A DNA stretch of 40,440 bases from Terriglobia bacterium (GTDB lineage Bacteria; Acidobacteriota; Terriglobia; UBA7540): positions 1 to 40,440 of the forward strand of contig JASHON010000076.1 of the NCBI GenBank assembly GCA_030041095.1, written 5' to 3'. The notes under the pieces are model-generated. The model had not been told where the DNA came from, searched no databases, and was given only the letters and a program-made list of their open reading frames with translations. The first letter of the stretch is position 1, and each line of letters begins with the position of its first letter. Below, piece by piece: positions 16,175 through 23,833 of the stretch. The translations under genes and the position numbers were made by a program.

Positions 16175-17368
16175 CTAGTCTTGCTCCTCGCGCGATTCCA
16201 CCGACCTGAAGAAGCGTATATAGAGATAGATATTGCACGCCATGATTGCGGCGTAGGCGTAGAAAGGGAGGGCAATATCGGAAAGGTCAAACATAGCGCC
16301 AGTGAACGCGATCGCGCCGGAAGAAGCGGCCAGACGCCCCACCTGGCTCAGGCCCAGCGCGCGCCCGAGTTCGTCGCCGCGCACCAACTCCGTCATCGCG
16401 GCGCGCTGGACGGGCATGGCCGCCACTCTCAATGCCGGTGTTACAAAATAGACCAGCAAGGCAAGCGGCAGGTCATGCACGAGGGGAAGCAGCAAGAGAA
16501 GCGCAACACCCACTCCTCGCGTCACGGCAATGCTGCCCACAAATCCCCAGATTTGGTCCAGTTGCGGAGCGGTTAGGACTGCAAGCGAGGCAAGCAAGCC
16601 TGCCACAAACCCGTAGACGGACATCTCCGATTTAGGTACGTGATACACGATGACGAAGAAGGGGATTAGAAAGGGAACAATCAACCCCGCGGAGAGCCCG
16701 TTCAGCACACCCGTCACCGTGAATTTGCCGATTATGGTTTTGCTCTGCAGCCGCCCCAGCCTGCCGCGGTATTCGCTGAAGTGCACGGGAAAGAGGCATG
16801 CGATGCCCAGCAATGAAATCAGCGCCGCGGCTGCGAATACATCGCGGGCCGTAAAAAGACGTGCCAGCAGCGCGCCGATTGCCGCCGTAATTCCGCTGAT
16901 GAATGTAAAAAGGGAGAAAATGAAAGTGCGCCTGCCGCGCGCCGTCAAGTCCGCAAGCGCCACCACCTGTGGAGCTTGAGCCGCTCCGCCGACCCCTCCG
17001 CCCATCAGCGAACCGGTGGCCGAGAACCCTCCTAGCATAGACGCCAGGAAGAGCGCGGGCAGCCAGCGCGAGATGAAAACCAGGCCGGCGCTCAAGGGCA
17101 ACATCAATCCTACGGCAATCAGGCTCTTCTTCTGCCCCCAGAGGTCTGTAAGGAAGCCGAAAACCAGGCCGAAGAGCGCCGTCGCCATGGCGCCCGCCGT
17201 ATAAAGCAGGCCCAGGATGAGCGCAGTATCGTGCAACCTACGCAGGATGAGATAGGGAAAGGCGATGGTGATCATCCCCGCAGCGACGCTCCGCGACACT
17301 CGGAACGCTCCGATCAGCGAGAGGGATCGGGTGGTGCGGGTGAGGGTTTCCTGTTTCGGGGTGGGCAT
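16175..17368 (-). CDS. Major facilitator superfamily (MFS) transporter
   Basis: A 397-residue protein with about twelve membrane helices. The loop between helices 2 and 3 carries GFLTDLWGQKKSLIAVG, a version of the MFS motif A (GxxxDxxGxR/KxxL). The second half has LIVPFLIPFFVIVYHVPKSE and VRGDELGRALGLSQVGRL. It is the first gene of the minus-strand transporter run. The 195-bp region upstream separates it from atpE, so it may have its own promoter there, but I could not identify one. Substrate unknown. Confidence 0.88.
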   Translation of the reverse strand: MPTPKQETLTRTTRSLSLIGAFRVSRSVAAGMITIAFPYLILRRLHDTALILGLLYTAGAMATALFGLVFGFLTDLWGQKKSLIAVGLMLPLSAGLVFISRWLPALFLASMLGGFSATGSLMGGGVGGAAQAPQVVALADLTARGRRTFIFSLFTFISGITAAIGALLARLFTARDVFAAAALISLLGIACLFPVHFSEYRGRLGRLQSKTIIGKFTVTGVLNGLSAGLIVPFLIPFFVIVYHVPKSEMSVYGFVAGLLASLAVLTAPQLDQIWGFVGSIAVTRGVGVALLLLLPLVHDLPLALLVYFVTPALRVAAMPVQRAAMTELVRGDELGRALGLSQVGRLAASSGAIAFTGAMFDLSDIALPFYAYAAIMACNIYLYIRFFRSVESREEQD

Positions 17369-17469
17369 GTCTCATGGGAGCTTCTGCGAAACCGGGCCGC
17401 GGAGGCGCCCAGCCTGAAGGGTCGGTCAAGTGTCATGGCACCGTCCGTGGGCTGACGGGCGGCGCTTCT

Positions 17470-17488
17470 CAGGGCTGGACCGGCCCTG
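17470..17488. other. Inverted repeat between atpE and the MFS gene
   Basis: CAGGGC and GCCCTG pair perfectly around a 7-nt loop in the otherwise featureless 17369-17563 spacer. It could stop or weaken read-through from the atp genes, but no T-run follows on the minus strand. Confidence 0.3.
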
Positions 17489-17563
17489 CGGGACTCTAAG
17501 CGAAAACGGGCGTACCGTCAGCAAGCAACAGCGCGAAAAGGTCGGTCCATCAACCCCGCAGGC

Positions 17564-17881
17564 TCAATGGACTTTGATGATGACGATCGCGAACGTATAA
17601 AGCGCCAGAGACTCGATGAAAATGAGGCCCAGGATCATGAAAAGGAAGATCGCGGGACGGGCGCCTGGATTGCGCGCCACGCCTTCGCACGCGCTGCCTG
17701 CGGCCCTTCCCTGCCCGATGCCGCAGAGACCCGCAGCAATGCCCATGCCAATGCCAGCGCCGATTGCACTTAATCCTACACCCGTACCGGCCGTCGCATG
17801 CGCCGTGCCCTGTGCGAAAGCCGGGACGGCAGCCAGCAATCCAACCGCTGCCATGAACAACATCAGTATCTTCTGTAGCAC
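17564..17881 (-). CDS. atpE: ATP synthase Fo subunit c, with signal-like N-terminal extension
   Basis: The c subunit forms the rotor ring of F-type ATP synthase. After a signal-like segment (residues 1-23, FMAAVGLLAAVPAFA) come two membrane helices joined by the polar loop EGVARNPGARP. Helix 1 has the Gly-rich GAGIGMGIAAGLCGIGQG, and helix 2 has the ion-binding Glu90 in FIESLALY. Gln57, Glu90, Ser91 and Tyr95 match positions used in Na+-binding rings, but the usual Thr is Leu92. The GTG start at 17881 follows AAAGGAG. At 105 residues it is longer than the common 75-90 because of the extension. Confidence 0.93.
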   Translation of the reverse strand: MLQKILMLFMAAVGLLAAVPAFAQGTAHATAGTGVGLSAIGAGIGMGIAAGLCGIGQGRAAGSACEGVARNPGARPAIFLFMILGLIFIESLALYTFAIVIIKVH

Positions 17882-17921
17882 CTTGTTCTCCTTTGTTTCA
17901 GTCCGCGCTCCTGCCTTCGCG

Positions 17922-18662
17922 TTAGTGCTCCTTCTGAACCGCCAGGCGAATATAAAGGAAGGGCAGAATCATGAAAATATACGCTTGCAGAAAAGACTCA
18001 AAAACGTGCAGAGCCATGAAAATCCCAGGGAGCCCTATGGGGATCATCCGGGTGAAGATTTTCACCAGAATTTCGCCCGCGAGCATATTGGCGCCAAGAC
18101 GAACGCTCAGCGAAAGCATCCGCATCACGTTACTGAAAATTTCGACCGGCAGCATCAGAAAAGCAATCGCCATCATGGGACCGGACAAATGCTTCAGATA
18201 ACCCAGTGGACCGTGGCGCTTGATTCCCTGGAAATTGAAATGAAGGAAAACGAGCGTCGCGCAGCCTAGCGGCACGGGACCATGAGCCGTTGGGCTGTCG
18301 AGCGTCGGAATGAGGCCCATCAGATTGCATAAGCAAATAAAAACTCCAAGCGTGCCAACCAGAGCCACGTATTGCCGGCCATCCGGCCCGACAACCTCTT
18401 CGCCCATGTTACGCGTGAACTCCACAACCGCCTCCATCGCGAGCTGGAAGCGTCCAGGTTTTTCGACTGACAGCCGCGTCCGCAGGATCACTGCTCCAAC
18501 AATGATGACGAGCAGAACCAGGACTTCCTCAGCCACGTACTTAGGGATGGGCTGCGCGGGGTTGGCGGGCGGAAACCCGATCTTGACGAGCAAAAAGGTC
18601 ACCCAGCCCCCAACCAGCTTGTTCAGCAGCGCTGCAAACCAGAATTGATGCTGTCCAACCAT
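17922..18662 (-). CDS. atpB: ATP synthase Fo subunit a
   Basis: Subunit a forms the ion half-channels against the c ring. This 246-residue membrane protein has the essential Arg188 in LSLSVRLGANMLAGE, the preceding LPVEIFSN motif and the C-terminal FESFLQAYIFMILPFLYI helix. It starts three bases after the atpI stop and is followed 40 bases later by atpE. All core residues are intact. Confidence 0.95.
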   Translation of the reverse strand: MVGQHQFWFAALLNKLVGGWVTFLLVKIGFPPANPAQPIPKYVAEEVLVLLVIIVGAVILRTRLSVEKPGRFQLAMEAVVEFTRNMGEEVVGPDGRQYVALVGTLGVFICLCNLMGLIPTLDSPTAHGPVPLGCATLVFLHFNFQGIKRHGPLGYLKHLSGPMMAIAFLMLPVEIFSNVMRMLSLSVRLGANMLAGEILVKIFTRMIPIGLPGIFMALHVFESFLQAYIFMILPFLYIRLAVQKEH

Positions 18663-18665
18663 GAT

Positions 18666-19070
18666 TCACGATAAGAGCATGGCCGTGAGCTGATAAGCGC
18701 TCTCTACCACCGCGCCGGCGAGAGGCACAAGAAGCCCGGCGAATACGGCCCAGAAAGGCAACCATTTTGTTCGGTAGAAAAGATAGACAATACCAAGTAG
18801 CATAGGATACCGTAGAATCAATTTTAAGACCAGCCCCTTTGTGCCAGTCTTTTGGCTGCTCCCGGCGCTACCGGCCGCGGCGGTCAAAGCGTGTCCCACG
18901 GCTGTCTCAAGCCAAATGAAACCGAGAGTCGCTGCGCTAGTACCCACCACAAAGCCCGCGGCGAATCGCAATTGGCCCACAACCGCGATCCCGAGCGCTC
19001 CCGCGCATCCGATCAGAACCATCCACTGAACCAGCCGCGTTTCAACTCTTGGGCTCACCATCCCTCTCAT
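18666..19070 (-). CDS. atpI: ATP synthase subunit I (AtpI-like) membrane protein
   Basis: A small membrane protein of about 134 residues with four predicted helices (MVLIGCAGALGIAVVG, FAAGFVVGTSAATLGFIWLE, ILRYPMLLGIVYLFY, WAVFAGLLVPLAGAVVESAY). Its position directly before atpB and the helix pattern fit AtpI, a helper in c-ring assembly and Mg2+ handling. Sequence similarity is weak, as usual in this family. The start is uncertain: ATG 19070 and ATG 19061 both overlap the end of atpZ. A further start at 19154 would overlap by more than 100 bases and is unlikely. Confidence 0.72.
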   Translation of the reverse strand: MRGMVSPRVETRLVQWMVLIGCAGALGIAVVGQLRFAAGFVVGTSAATLGFIWLETAVGHALTAAAGSAGSSQKTGTKGLVLKLILRYPMLLGIVYLFYRTKWLPFWAVFAGLLVPLAGAVVESAYQLTAMLLS

Positions 19071-19308
19071 CCTGCCGTTCCGCCTGTTTTTCGGTGCGGG
19101 CGATGAGTTGCACCAGTTCCACGATTCCCACGGCAGTGCCTGCGATTCCGCCAACGACGGTAAAGACGAGTTCCGTGTGCAGAGCGCGGTCGAGATACCA
19201 CCCGCCGAGACATCCCGCCGCCGTGCTCAGCGGAATCATGGAACTGAGGCCCACGTAGGAGAGCGCCCGCGCCCAAAGGGCCGATGTTTTTTCCTGGCGA
19301 GGGGTCAT
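19042..19308 (-). CDS. atpZ: AtpZ/AtpI-like Fo accessory protein
   Basis: This 88-residue protein has two membrane helices with the typical AtpZ pattern: YVGLSSMIPLSTAAGCLGGWYLD then VFTVVGGIAGTAVGIVELVQLI, followed by a charged tail. AtpZ works with AtpI in assembly of the Fo sector and possibly in ion supply. It is the first gene of the minus-strand Fo cluster. No Shine-Dalgarno sequence is seen before the ATG. A TATACT -10-like box only ~15 bases upstream suggests a very short or absent leader. Confidence 0.75.
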   Translation of the reverse strand: MTPRQEKTSALWARALSYVGLSSMIPLSTAAGCLGGWYLDRALHTELVFTVVGGIAGTAVGIVELVQLIARTEKQAERQDERDGEPKS

Positions 19309-19313
19309 TCGAA

Positions 19314-19330
19314 GTTATACATAGTATAAC
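19314..19330 (-). promoter_or_regulatory. Perfect 17-bp palindrome overlapping the atpZ promoter region
   Basis: GTTATAC-ATA-GTATAAC is a perfect inverted repeat five bases upstream of the atpZ start. On the minus strand it contains two -10-like boxes, TATACT (19328-19323) and TATAAC (19319-19314). It could be an operator overlapping the promoter. The -35 region is weak. Confidence 0.45.
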
Positions 19331-19357
19331 CCAATCGCCTGCGCGGCTATTCTAGCG

Positions 19358-20821
19358 TCAGTGGAGACTGTCGAGGTAGGCGATCAAGGCCTGCATGTCA
19401 GCATCATTAAGGGGGAAATTTGGCATCCCGCCTGCCTTCATTCGGGCATTGGGATGTCGAATAAGAGTTGCCAGTTGTTCAGGGCTTAGCTTGGCGCCGA
19501 TTCCAATCAGCTTGACGGCCACGGCAGTTCCGGCCCCGCCTTGGCCGTGGCACATAATGCAACCATTGGAAGCGAAAATCTGCTGGCCGCGAGCGGCGAG
19601 CGGATTCGGAGGCACTGCGTTTGCTTTAAGCCCGGCTACCGCCAAGCTCACTGAGAGTTGCGGCTTGAACGGCAAATGCATAAAGGCCTGCTCGGCCTTC
19701 TCCTGTCGCGCAAGCTGGGCCGTCACAGCAGGGTCATGCGCGTCCGCACGGTAACTGACAATACCCAAAACGACGAGTCCAACAAGAACGAACGAAAAGA
19801 CGCCGACGGCCACCGGCCGCCGCCACGGGCGCCGCTCGAGCCGGCGATCATAGAACGGCAATCCCAACAACAAAACAGTGATGATCCCCGGCACAACGAA
19901 TATTCCGATGATCGTCCGAGTGCCTTCCCAATACTTGAGCCATTGGAACAGCGGACGGTAGTACCATTCCGGCCGGGGAATGAAGGCGGTATCTGCGGGG
20001 TTGGCCACCGGTCCCAGTGTTTTGGGAACAAAGTGTGCTAGCAAGCCCAGAATCGCGATCAACAGCAGCGCAAACAAGGCATCGAAAAGCAATTGCTTGG
20101 GATAGAACGTCTCCCAGCGCCCCGGCGCCGGGGCTACCGGGTCCAGAGCGGGCGTTCCTGCCGGCCCCGCCTTGCGAAATAACAGCAGATGCGCCGCAAC
20201 AAAGGCCAGCAGACACAAGGGAATAAGGAAAACATGCATCACGTAAAAACGTGAGACGGTGAGTGTATTCATCCCCTCACCCCCTCGCAAAGCCAGCTTC
20301 ATCCAGTTCCCGATCCACGGCACTTCGCTCATGATGTTCGTCCCGACGGCAGTCGCAAAGTAGGAACGCTCATCCCAAGGAAGCAGATAGCCGGTGAAAG
20401 CCATGCCCAGCACCAAAGCAAACAGGATGCAGCCGGATACCCAGAGCAGCTCGCGCTTGCCCTTATACGAGCCATACATGAACGTTTGCGTCATGTGGAT
20501 GACCAGGAGCACCACCATGACGGCTGCGCCGTAAGAGTGAATGCCCCGCAGGAACGCGCCGTCCGTCACAACTTTCGTAATATAAGCGACCGTCTTGTGC
20601 GCGTGATCCGCGGCAGGAACGAAGTAGAGCGCTAGAAAGATGCCGGTGACCACCTGGGAAAGAAGAAGAAAGAGTAAACCGGAGCCGAAAACATAGGACC
20701 AGCGCGCACCGCCAGGAATGCGCTCTTCAAAAAGCGTGCGGAGCGAGGCCATGTATCCCGTCCGTGCATCCAGCCACGCCGCGGTGCGCCCAGGCCCGCG
20801 TTCTTCCGTTCCGTTGTTCAT
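19358..20821 (-). CDS. Cytochrome b fused to a C-terminal cytochrome c domain (bc complex core)
   Basis: A 487-residue fusion protein. The b part has seven predicted membrane helices and two heme-ligand pairs, His95/His109 (x13 spacing) and His196/His211 (x14 spacing, as in cytochrome b6). The quinol-oxidation motif PEWY is at residues 284-287. A linker leads to a class I cytochrome c domain with CIMCH at 421-425 and axial Met466 in GGMPNF. The protein would move electrons from quinol through two b hemes, with the c heme as local acceptor. It lies seven bases after the Rieske gene. No separate c1 gene is present, so the fused domain probably replaces it. Confidence 0.9.
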   Translation of the reverse strand: MNNGTEERGPGRTAAWLDARTGYMASLRTLFEERIPGGARWSYVFGSGLLFLLLSQVVTGIFLALYFVPAADHAHKTVAYITKVVTDGAFLRGIHSYGAAVMVVLLVIHMTQTFMYGSYKGKRELLWVSGCILFALVLGMAFTGYLLPWDERSYFATAVGTNIMSEVPWIGNWMKLALRGGEGMNTLTVSRFYVMHVFLIPLCLLAFVAAHLLLFRKAGPAGTPALDPVAPAPGRWETFYPKQLLFDALFALLLIAILGLLAHFVPKTLGPVANPADTAFIPRPEWYYRPLFQWLKYWEGTRTIIGIFVVPGIITVLLLGLPFYDRRLERRPWRRPVAVGVFSFVLVGLVVLGIVSYRADAHDPAVTAQLARQEKAEQAFMHLPFKPQLSVSLAVAGLKANAVPPNPLAARGQQIFASNGCIMCHGQGGAGTAVAVKLIGIGAKLSPEQLATLIRHPNARMKAGGMPNFPLNDADMQALIAYLDSLH

Positions 20822-20828
20822 GAGGTGG

Positions 20829-21386
20829 TTAGGTTACGATTTCCTTGTTGGGCAGGAGATTGCGATAGTATTGGTACCGGACTTCAAGTTGGCCGTTGCT
20901 CAAGCGAAGCGGCAGTGTGTCCATGCCGCGCGGAGCGGGTCCGGCTAGATACTTCCCGTCCGGCGCAAACCGGCTGCCGTGGCACGGACAATAAAAAATC
21001 CCCTTCCCGGCTGCCCATTGCACATCGCACCCGAGATGGGGACATACTGCCGTGAGTACTTCCACGCCGTTCAGGGAGCCGTTGCGATTTCCCTTGGTCA
21101 CATAAATGGCCTTTTCAGACATGCCCTCTTGCCAGCCCGCCAATTGCATCACCTTGATGGTCTTGCGCGTGGGGTCAGAGTTCGGGGTGAACTGATCGAT
21201 GCTGCCCAAGCCAGACCAGCGAGCCCCGGATGACCCGCCAAAGATCGGATAAAGAGCAAAACGGACCAGCGGTATGCTCAGAAGCACTGCCGTGACGGCT
21301 CCGCCAATGCCCATGGCCCATCCAATGAATCTCCGCCGGCCCATCTTCGGCGTTATGGCGTCTTCAGGGGGCTTCAGGGCTTCCAT
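20829..21386 (-). CDS. Rieske [2Fe-2S] protein of the bc complex
   Basis: A 185-residue protein with a twin-arginine membrane anchor (GRRRFIGWAMGIGGAVTAVL, residues 16-35) and a Rieske fold. Cluster ligands are Cys115 and His117 in CPHLGC, and Cys133 and His136 in CPCHGSRF. Cys120 and Cys135 form the expected disulfide. GPAPRGMDTLPL closes the cluster pocket. It accepts electrons from quinol and passes them to cytochrome c. The ATG at 21386 is chosen because GAGGAG lies eight bases upstream. A longer frame to 21470 adds a charged, unlikely head. Confidence 0.92.
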   Translation of the reverse strand: MEALKPPEDAITPKMGRRRFIGWAMGIGGAVTAVLLSIPLVRFALYPIFGGSSGARWSGLGSIDQFTPNSDPTRKTIKVMQLAGWQEGMSEKAIYVTKGNRNGSLNGVEVLTAVCPHLGCDVQWAAGKGIFYCPCHGSRFAPDGKYLAGPAPRGMDTLPLRLSNGQLEVRYQYYRNLLPNKEIVT

Positions 21387-21498
21387 CTCATGACTCCTCG
21401 GAGCACATTGCAATTCCCGTTTAAGGCGCCTTATCGGTAAAACACGACATTCCGAACGGGTTTTTATCATACCAGACCGGCACCCGTTCCATCCACCC

Positions 21499-21519
21499 TG
21501 AGTGCTCGGCTTGCACTCA
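21499..21519. promoter_or_regulatory. Perfect 7-bp inverted repeat in the divergent Rieske/DsbA spacer
   Basis: TGAGTGC-N7-GCACTCA, positions 21499-21505 and 21513-21519, lies between the divergent Rieske and DsbA-like genes. On the minus strand a TATGAT box lies about 28 bases further on, toward Rieske. It has the form of a dimeric repressor or activator site. Confidence 0.4.
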
Positions 21520-21572
21520 AGGCCAGTCTCACGAAAGGTGGACAGCTACAAGAGGCGCGAAGCCAGGTCAAA

Positions 21573-21602
21573 TTGATTTTCTGGCCCAGAGTCCATTAAA
21601 AT
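21573..21602 (+). promoter_or_regulatory. Candidate promoter for the first DsbA-like gene
   Basis: TTGATT (21573-21578) and TAAAAT (21597-21602) are separated by 18 bases. Transcription would begin near 21609, giving a leader of about 47 bases that contains AAGGAG at 21641-21646. Confidence 0.45.
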
Positions 21603-21655
21603 CCAAATGCACGGCGTTATGGACGTGATAGGCAAAGGATAAGGAGTGTTGGCGG

Positions 21656-22759
21656 GTGATTCGGGACTTTAAGAAGGATCTCGTCGCTGTCGTGGCTGCG
21701 ATCACGTTGCTGGGTTTGCTGCCGGTCTCGGGAGTGACTGCCACCGGCCCGTCGGAATCCGCGCTTCGCGAGACGATTATCAGTTTCCTTAGGGGAAAAT
21801 ATGCCATTCCGGATACTGACCCGATTCAGGTAGGCCCGTTCGGAAGCTCCCAGAACCCTTCGTACTACGAGGTGACAGTTACCACGGTCGCGCAGGGAAA
21901 AAGCCAGTCGCGGGCTGTGAGCATTTCCAAAAACGGGCGATATTTCGCACTAACACCCATGTTTTATCTGGGCCCGAATACGGATGCCGATCTCCTGCGG
22001 GATACACGCGCCTTTTACCACGTACCTCCTACCTGGGATTTATCCCTGGGACCTTTCAAGCGGTCTGTTGTTCCGAATTATCTCGAAACAACAATGACCT
22101 TCCAGGACGGCGCTAAGAAAGGGGCGGCAACCCTCTTCGTGACGTCCAACAAGCAATATGGTGTGCTGAGTCCGGTGTACGTTCTGCGCGGGCCTGGTGA
22201 GATCGAGCGTATGATCGACACAACCGATCAGCCCTTCTCCGGCTCGCCCAACGCCCCGGTGACCATTGTGGAGTATGCGGATCTCGAATGTCCGGAGTGT
22301 GCGCGCATGCAACCGGAGCTGGAAAACGAAATTCTGCCCCACTACCCAAACAAACTTCGCATCATCTATAAAGAATTTCCGCTGCCGCCGACCATGCATC
22401 CTTGGTCTCACGAGGCGGCGGTTGCCAACGAATGCGTTTATCAAATCGATCCTCAAGCCTTTGTCCAATACCGCACGGCCATTTTTGCGCACCAGGACCT
22501 TATCAGTCTTGCCAACGTTCGGGATCAACTTCTTTCGCTGGGAGATCAGGCCGGCGTTGACCGGCTTAAGCTGGCAGCGTGCCTTGATTCCCAAGCCTCC
22601 CTCCCGCGGGTGAAGGCCGACGTGCGCGAAGGCCAGTTACTACAAGTCGACAGCACGCCAACGTTCTTTATCAACGGGAAGATCATGGTCGGCGGCCAAC
22701 CAGCGTCGAACTTTTACAACGCGATCAACGAAGCTCTCAGTGAAGCTGCTGCGAAGTAA
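21656..22759 (+). CDS. DsbA-like thiol oxidoreductase with a tandem unknown N-terminal domain
   Basis: A 367-residue exported protein. Residues 8-29 form a signal peptide or anchor. Residues ~196-364 form a DsbA-like thioredoxin fold (Thioredoxin_4/BdbD type) with active site CPEC at 212-215, cis-Pro loop VDSTPTFFING and a further Cys pair (NECVYQ, AACLDS). It would oxidise or shuffle disulfides outside the cytoplasm. Residues ~37-106 and ~111-178 are two copies of a ~70-residue domain also found once in the next protein, with pattern VGP..., DG-rich turn, FVS/T-N/D-G-Y. I cannot name this domain. GTG start at 21656, with AAGGAG nine bases before it. Confidence 0.82.
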   Translation: MIRDFKKDLVAVVAAITLLGLLPVSGVTATGPSESALRETIISFLRGKYAIPDTDPIQVGPFGSSQNPSYYEVTVTTVAQGKSQSRAVSISKNGRYFALTPMFYLGPNTDADLLRDTRAFYHVPPTWDLSLGPFKRSVVPNYLETTMTFQDGAKKGAATLFVTSNKQYGVLSPVYVLRGPGEIERMIDTTDQPFSGSPNAPVTIVEYADLECPECARMQPELENEILPHYPNKLRIIYKEFPLPPTMHPWSHEAAVANECVYQIDPQAFVQYRTAIFAHQDLISLANVRDQLLSLGDQAGVDRLKLAACLDSQASLPRVKADVREGQLLQVDSTPTFFINGKIMVGGQPASNFYNAINEALSEAAAK

Positions 22760-22873
22760 AACCTCGAAACTTGCCGGCGAATCAGTCCCTCCTATAGTCC
22801 CGTTACGCGGCTGGCCTCGCGCCGGTCTTATCAGCCGCCGTCGTTCGACTCAGGCTCAAGCAAGGAGGAATGG

Positions 22874-23764
22874 GTGACAAAAGTACTTTTCGCGGTCGTC
22901 CTGTTCGGCGCTACTGCGTTTCCTCAAGCGAAGGGCAAGCCTGGCGAGCCCGCCGCATCTGCTACCCAAGATCAGGCGACGCGCGCCAAGATTGCTACAT
23001 ACCTTCGTGATCGGTTTTCGATTGCGCCGTCTGCCACGGTCGACGTTGGGCCGCTCCGCCCCTCCATTTATTCAGGCTTTGATTTGACCACCGTAACGAT
23101 CCAGGACGGGTCCCAGAGGGAATCGTCGCAGTTCTACGTTTCCAAAGACGGGGATTATCTGGTCGAGGGAAACGTTTTCGGTCTGAACGATAACCCCCAG
23201 GTGGAAGTGGAGAGCCTCATCCATACTCAGGGAGCGGCGTCATCGGGCCCGGCTGACGCGCCCGTCACGATTGTCGAGTACGCGGACCTGGAGTGCCCAC
23301 ACTGTGCGGCCGAACAACAGTTCATCGAAAAGCAATTGTTGCCGAAGTACGGGGACAAGATTCGCATCGTCTACAAAGATTTTCCACTTTATACCATTCA
23401 CCCCTGGGCAGTTGCGGCGGCTATGGCGGAAGAGTGCGCGTTCCGGACCAACGCCGCGGATTTTCTCCCCTATCGAGACGCGATCTTTCAGAACCAGGAT
23501 AAGATCACGCCGTCCACGGCACGCCAGCAGTTGCTGGACTTTGGCACTCAGGTCGGGCTGGACGCGGACAAATTCAGCGCCTGCTTGAACTCCAAGGCTA
23601 CTCTGCCCATCGTTGAAGAGGCTTACCGTGAAGGTGAGGGGCTTGGTGTAAGCAGCACTCCAACGTTCTTCATCAACGGTAAAATGGTGTCCGGCGTCGC
23701 GCCCCCGCAGGTCTTCTTCAATATCGTCGACAGCGCGCTCGCCAAGGCTCAACCGGCGAAATGA
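22874..23764 (+). CDS. DsbA-like thiol oxidoreductase with one copy of the unknown N-terminal domain
   Basis: A 296-residue paralogue of the preceding protein. It has a short signal peptide (residues 1-17), one copy of the ~70-residue domain (about residues 37-104, with VDVGPLRPSIYSGFDLTTVT and FYVSKDGDYLVEG), then the DsbA-like domain with active site CPHC at 141-144, cis-Pro SSTPTFFING and the extra Cys pair EECAFR/SACLNS. CPHC is the classic DsbA oxidase site, while the neighbour has CPEC, so the two may differ in redox potential. The GTG start at 22874 follows AAGGAGG by five bases. A nearby ATG at 22870 is out of frame. Confidence 0.85.
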   Translation: MTKVLFAVVLFGATAFPQAKGKPGEPAASATQDQATRAKIATYLRDRFSIAPSATVDVGPLRPSIYSGFDLTTVTIQDGSQRESSQFYVSKDGDYLVEGNVFGLNDNPQVEVESLIHTQGAASSGPADAPVTIVEYADLECPHCAAEQQFIEKQLLPKYGDKIRIVYKDFPLYTIHPWAVAAAMAEECAFRTNAADFLPYRDAIFQNQDKITPSTARQQLLDFGTQVGLDADKFSACLNSKATLPIVEEAYREGEGLGVSSTPTFFINGKMVSGVAPPQVFFNIVDSALAKAQPAK

Positions 23765-23775
23765 CGCTAATTTGC

Positions 23776-23795
23776 CTGCCGCTCCTTCAGCGGTG
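23776..23795 (+). other. Small hairpin after the second DsbA-like gene
   Basis: CCGCT-CCTTC-AGCGG forms a 5-bp stem 15 bases after the stop codon. No T-run follows, so terminator function is uncertain. Confidence 0.25.
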
Positions 23796-23833
23796 GGGGA
23801 CCGAACATGGAGCCTTGGGCAGCACAGGCTGAC

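Noticed and set aside
15288-16238. Alternative minus-strand frame over the EamA gene, 316 codons
   Set aside because: The other minus-strand frame gives a clean ten-helix transporter, while this one is Arg/Ser/Gly-rich and without a domain.
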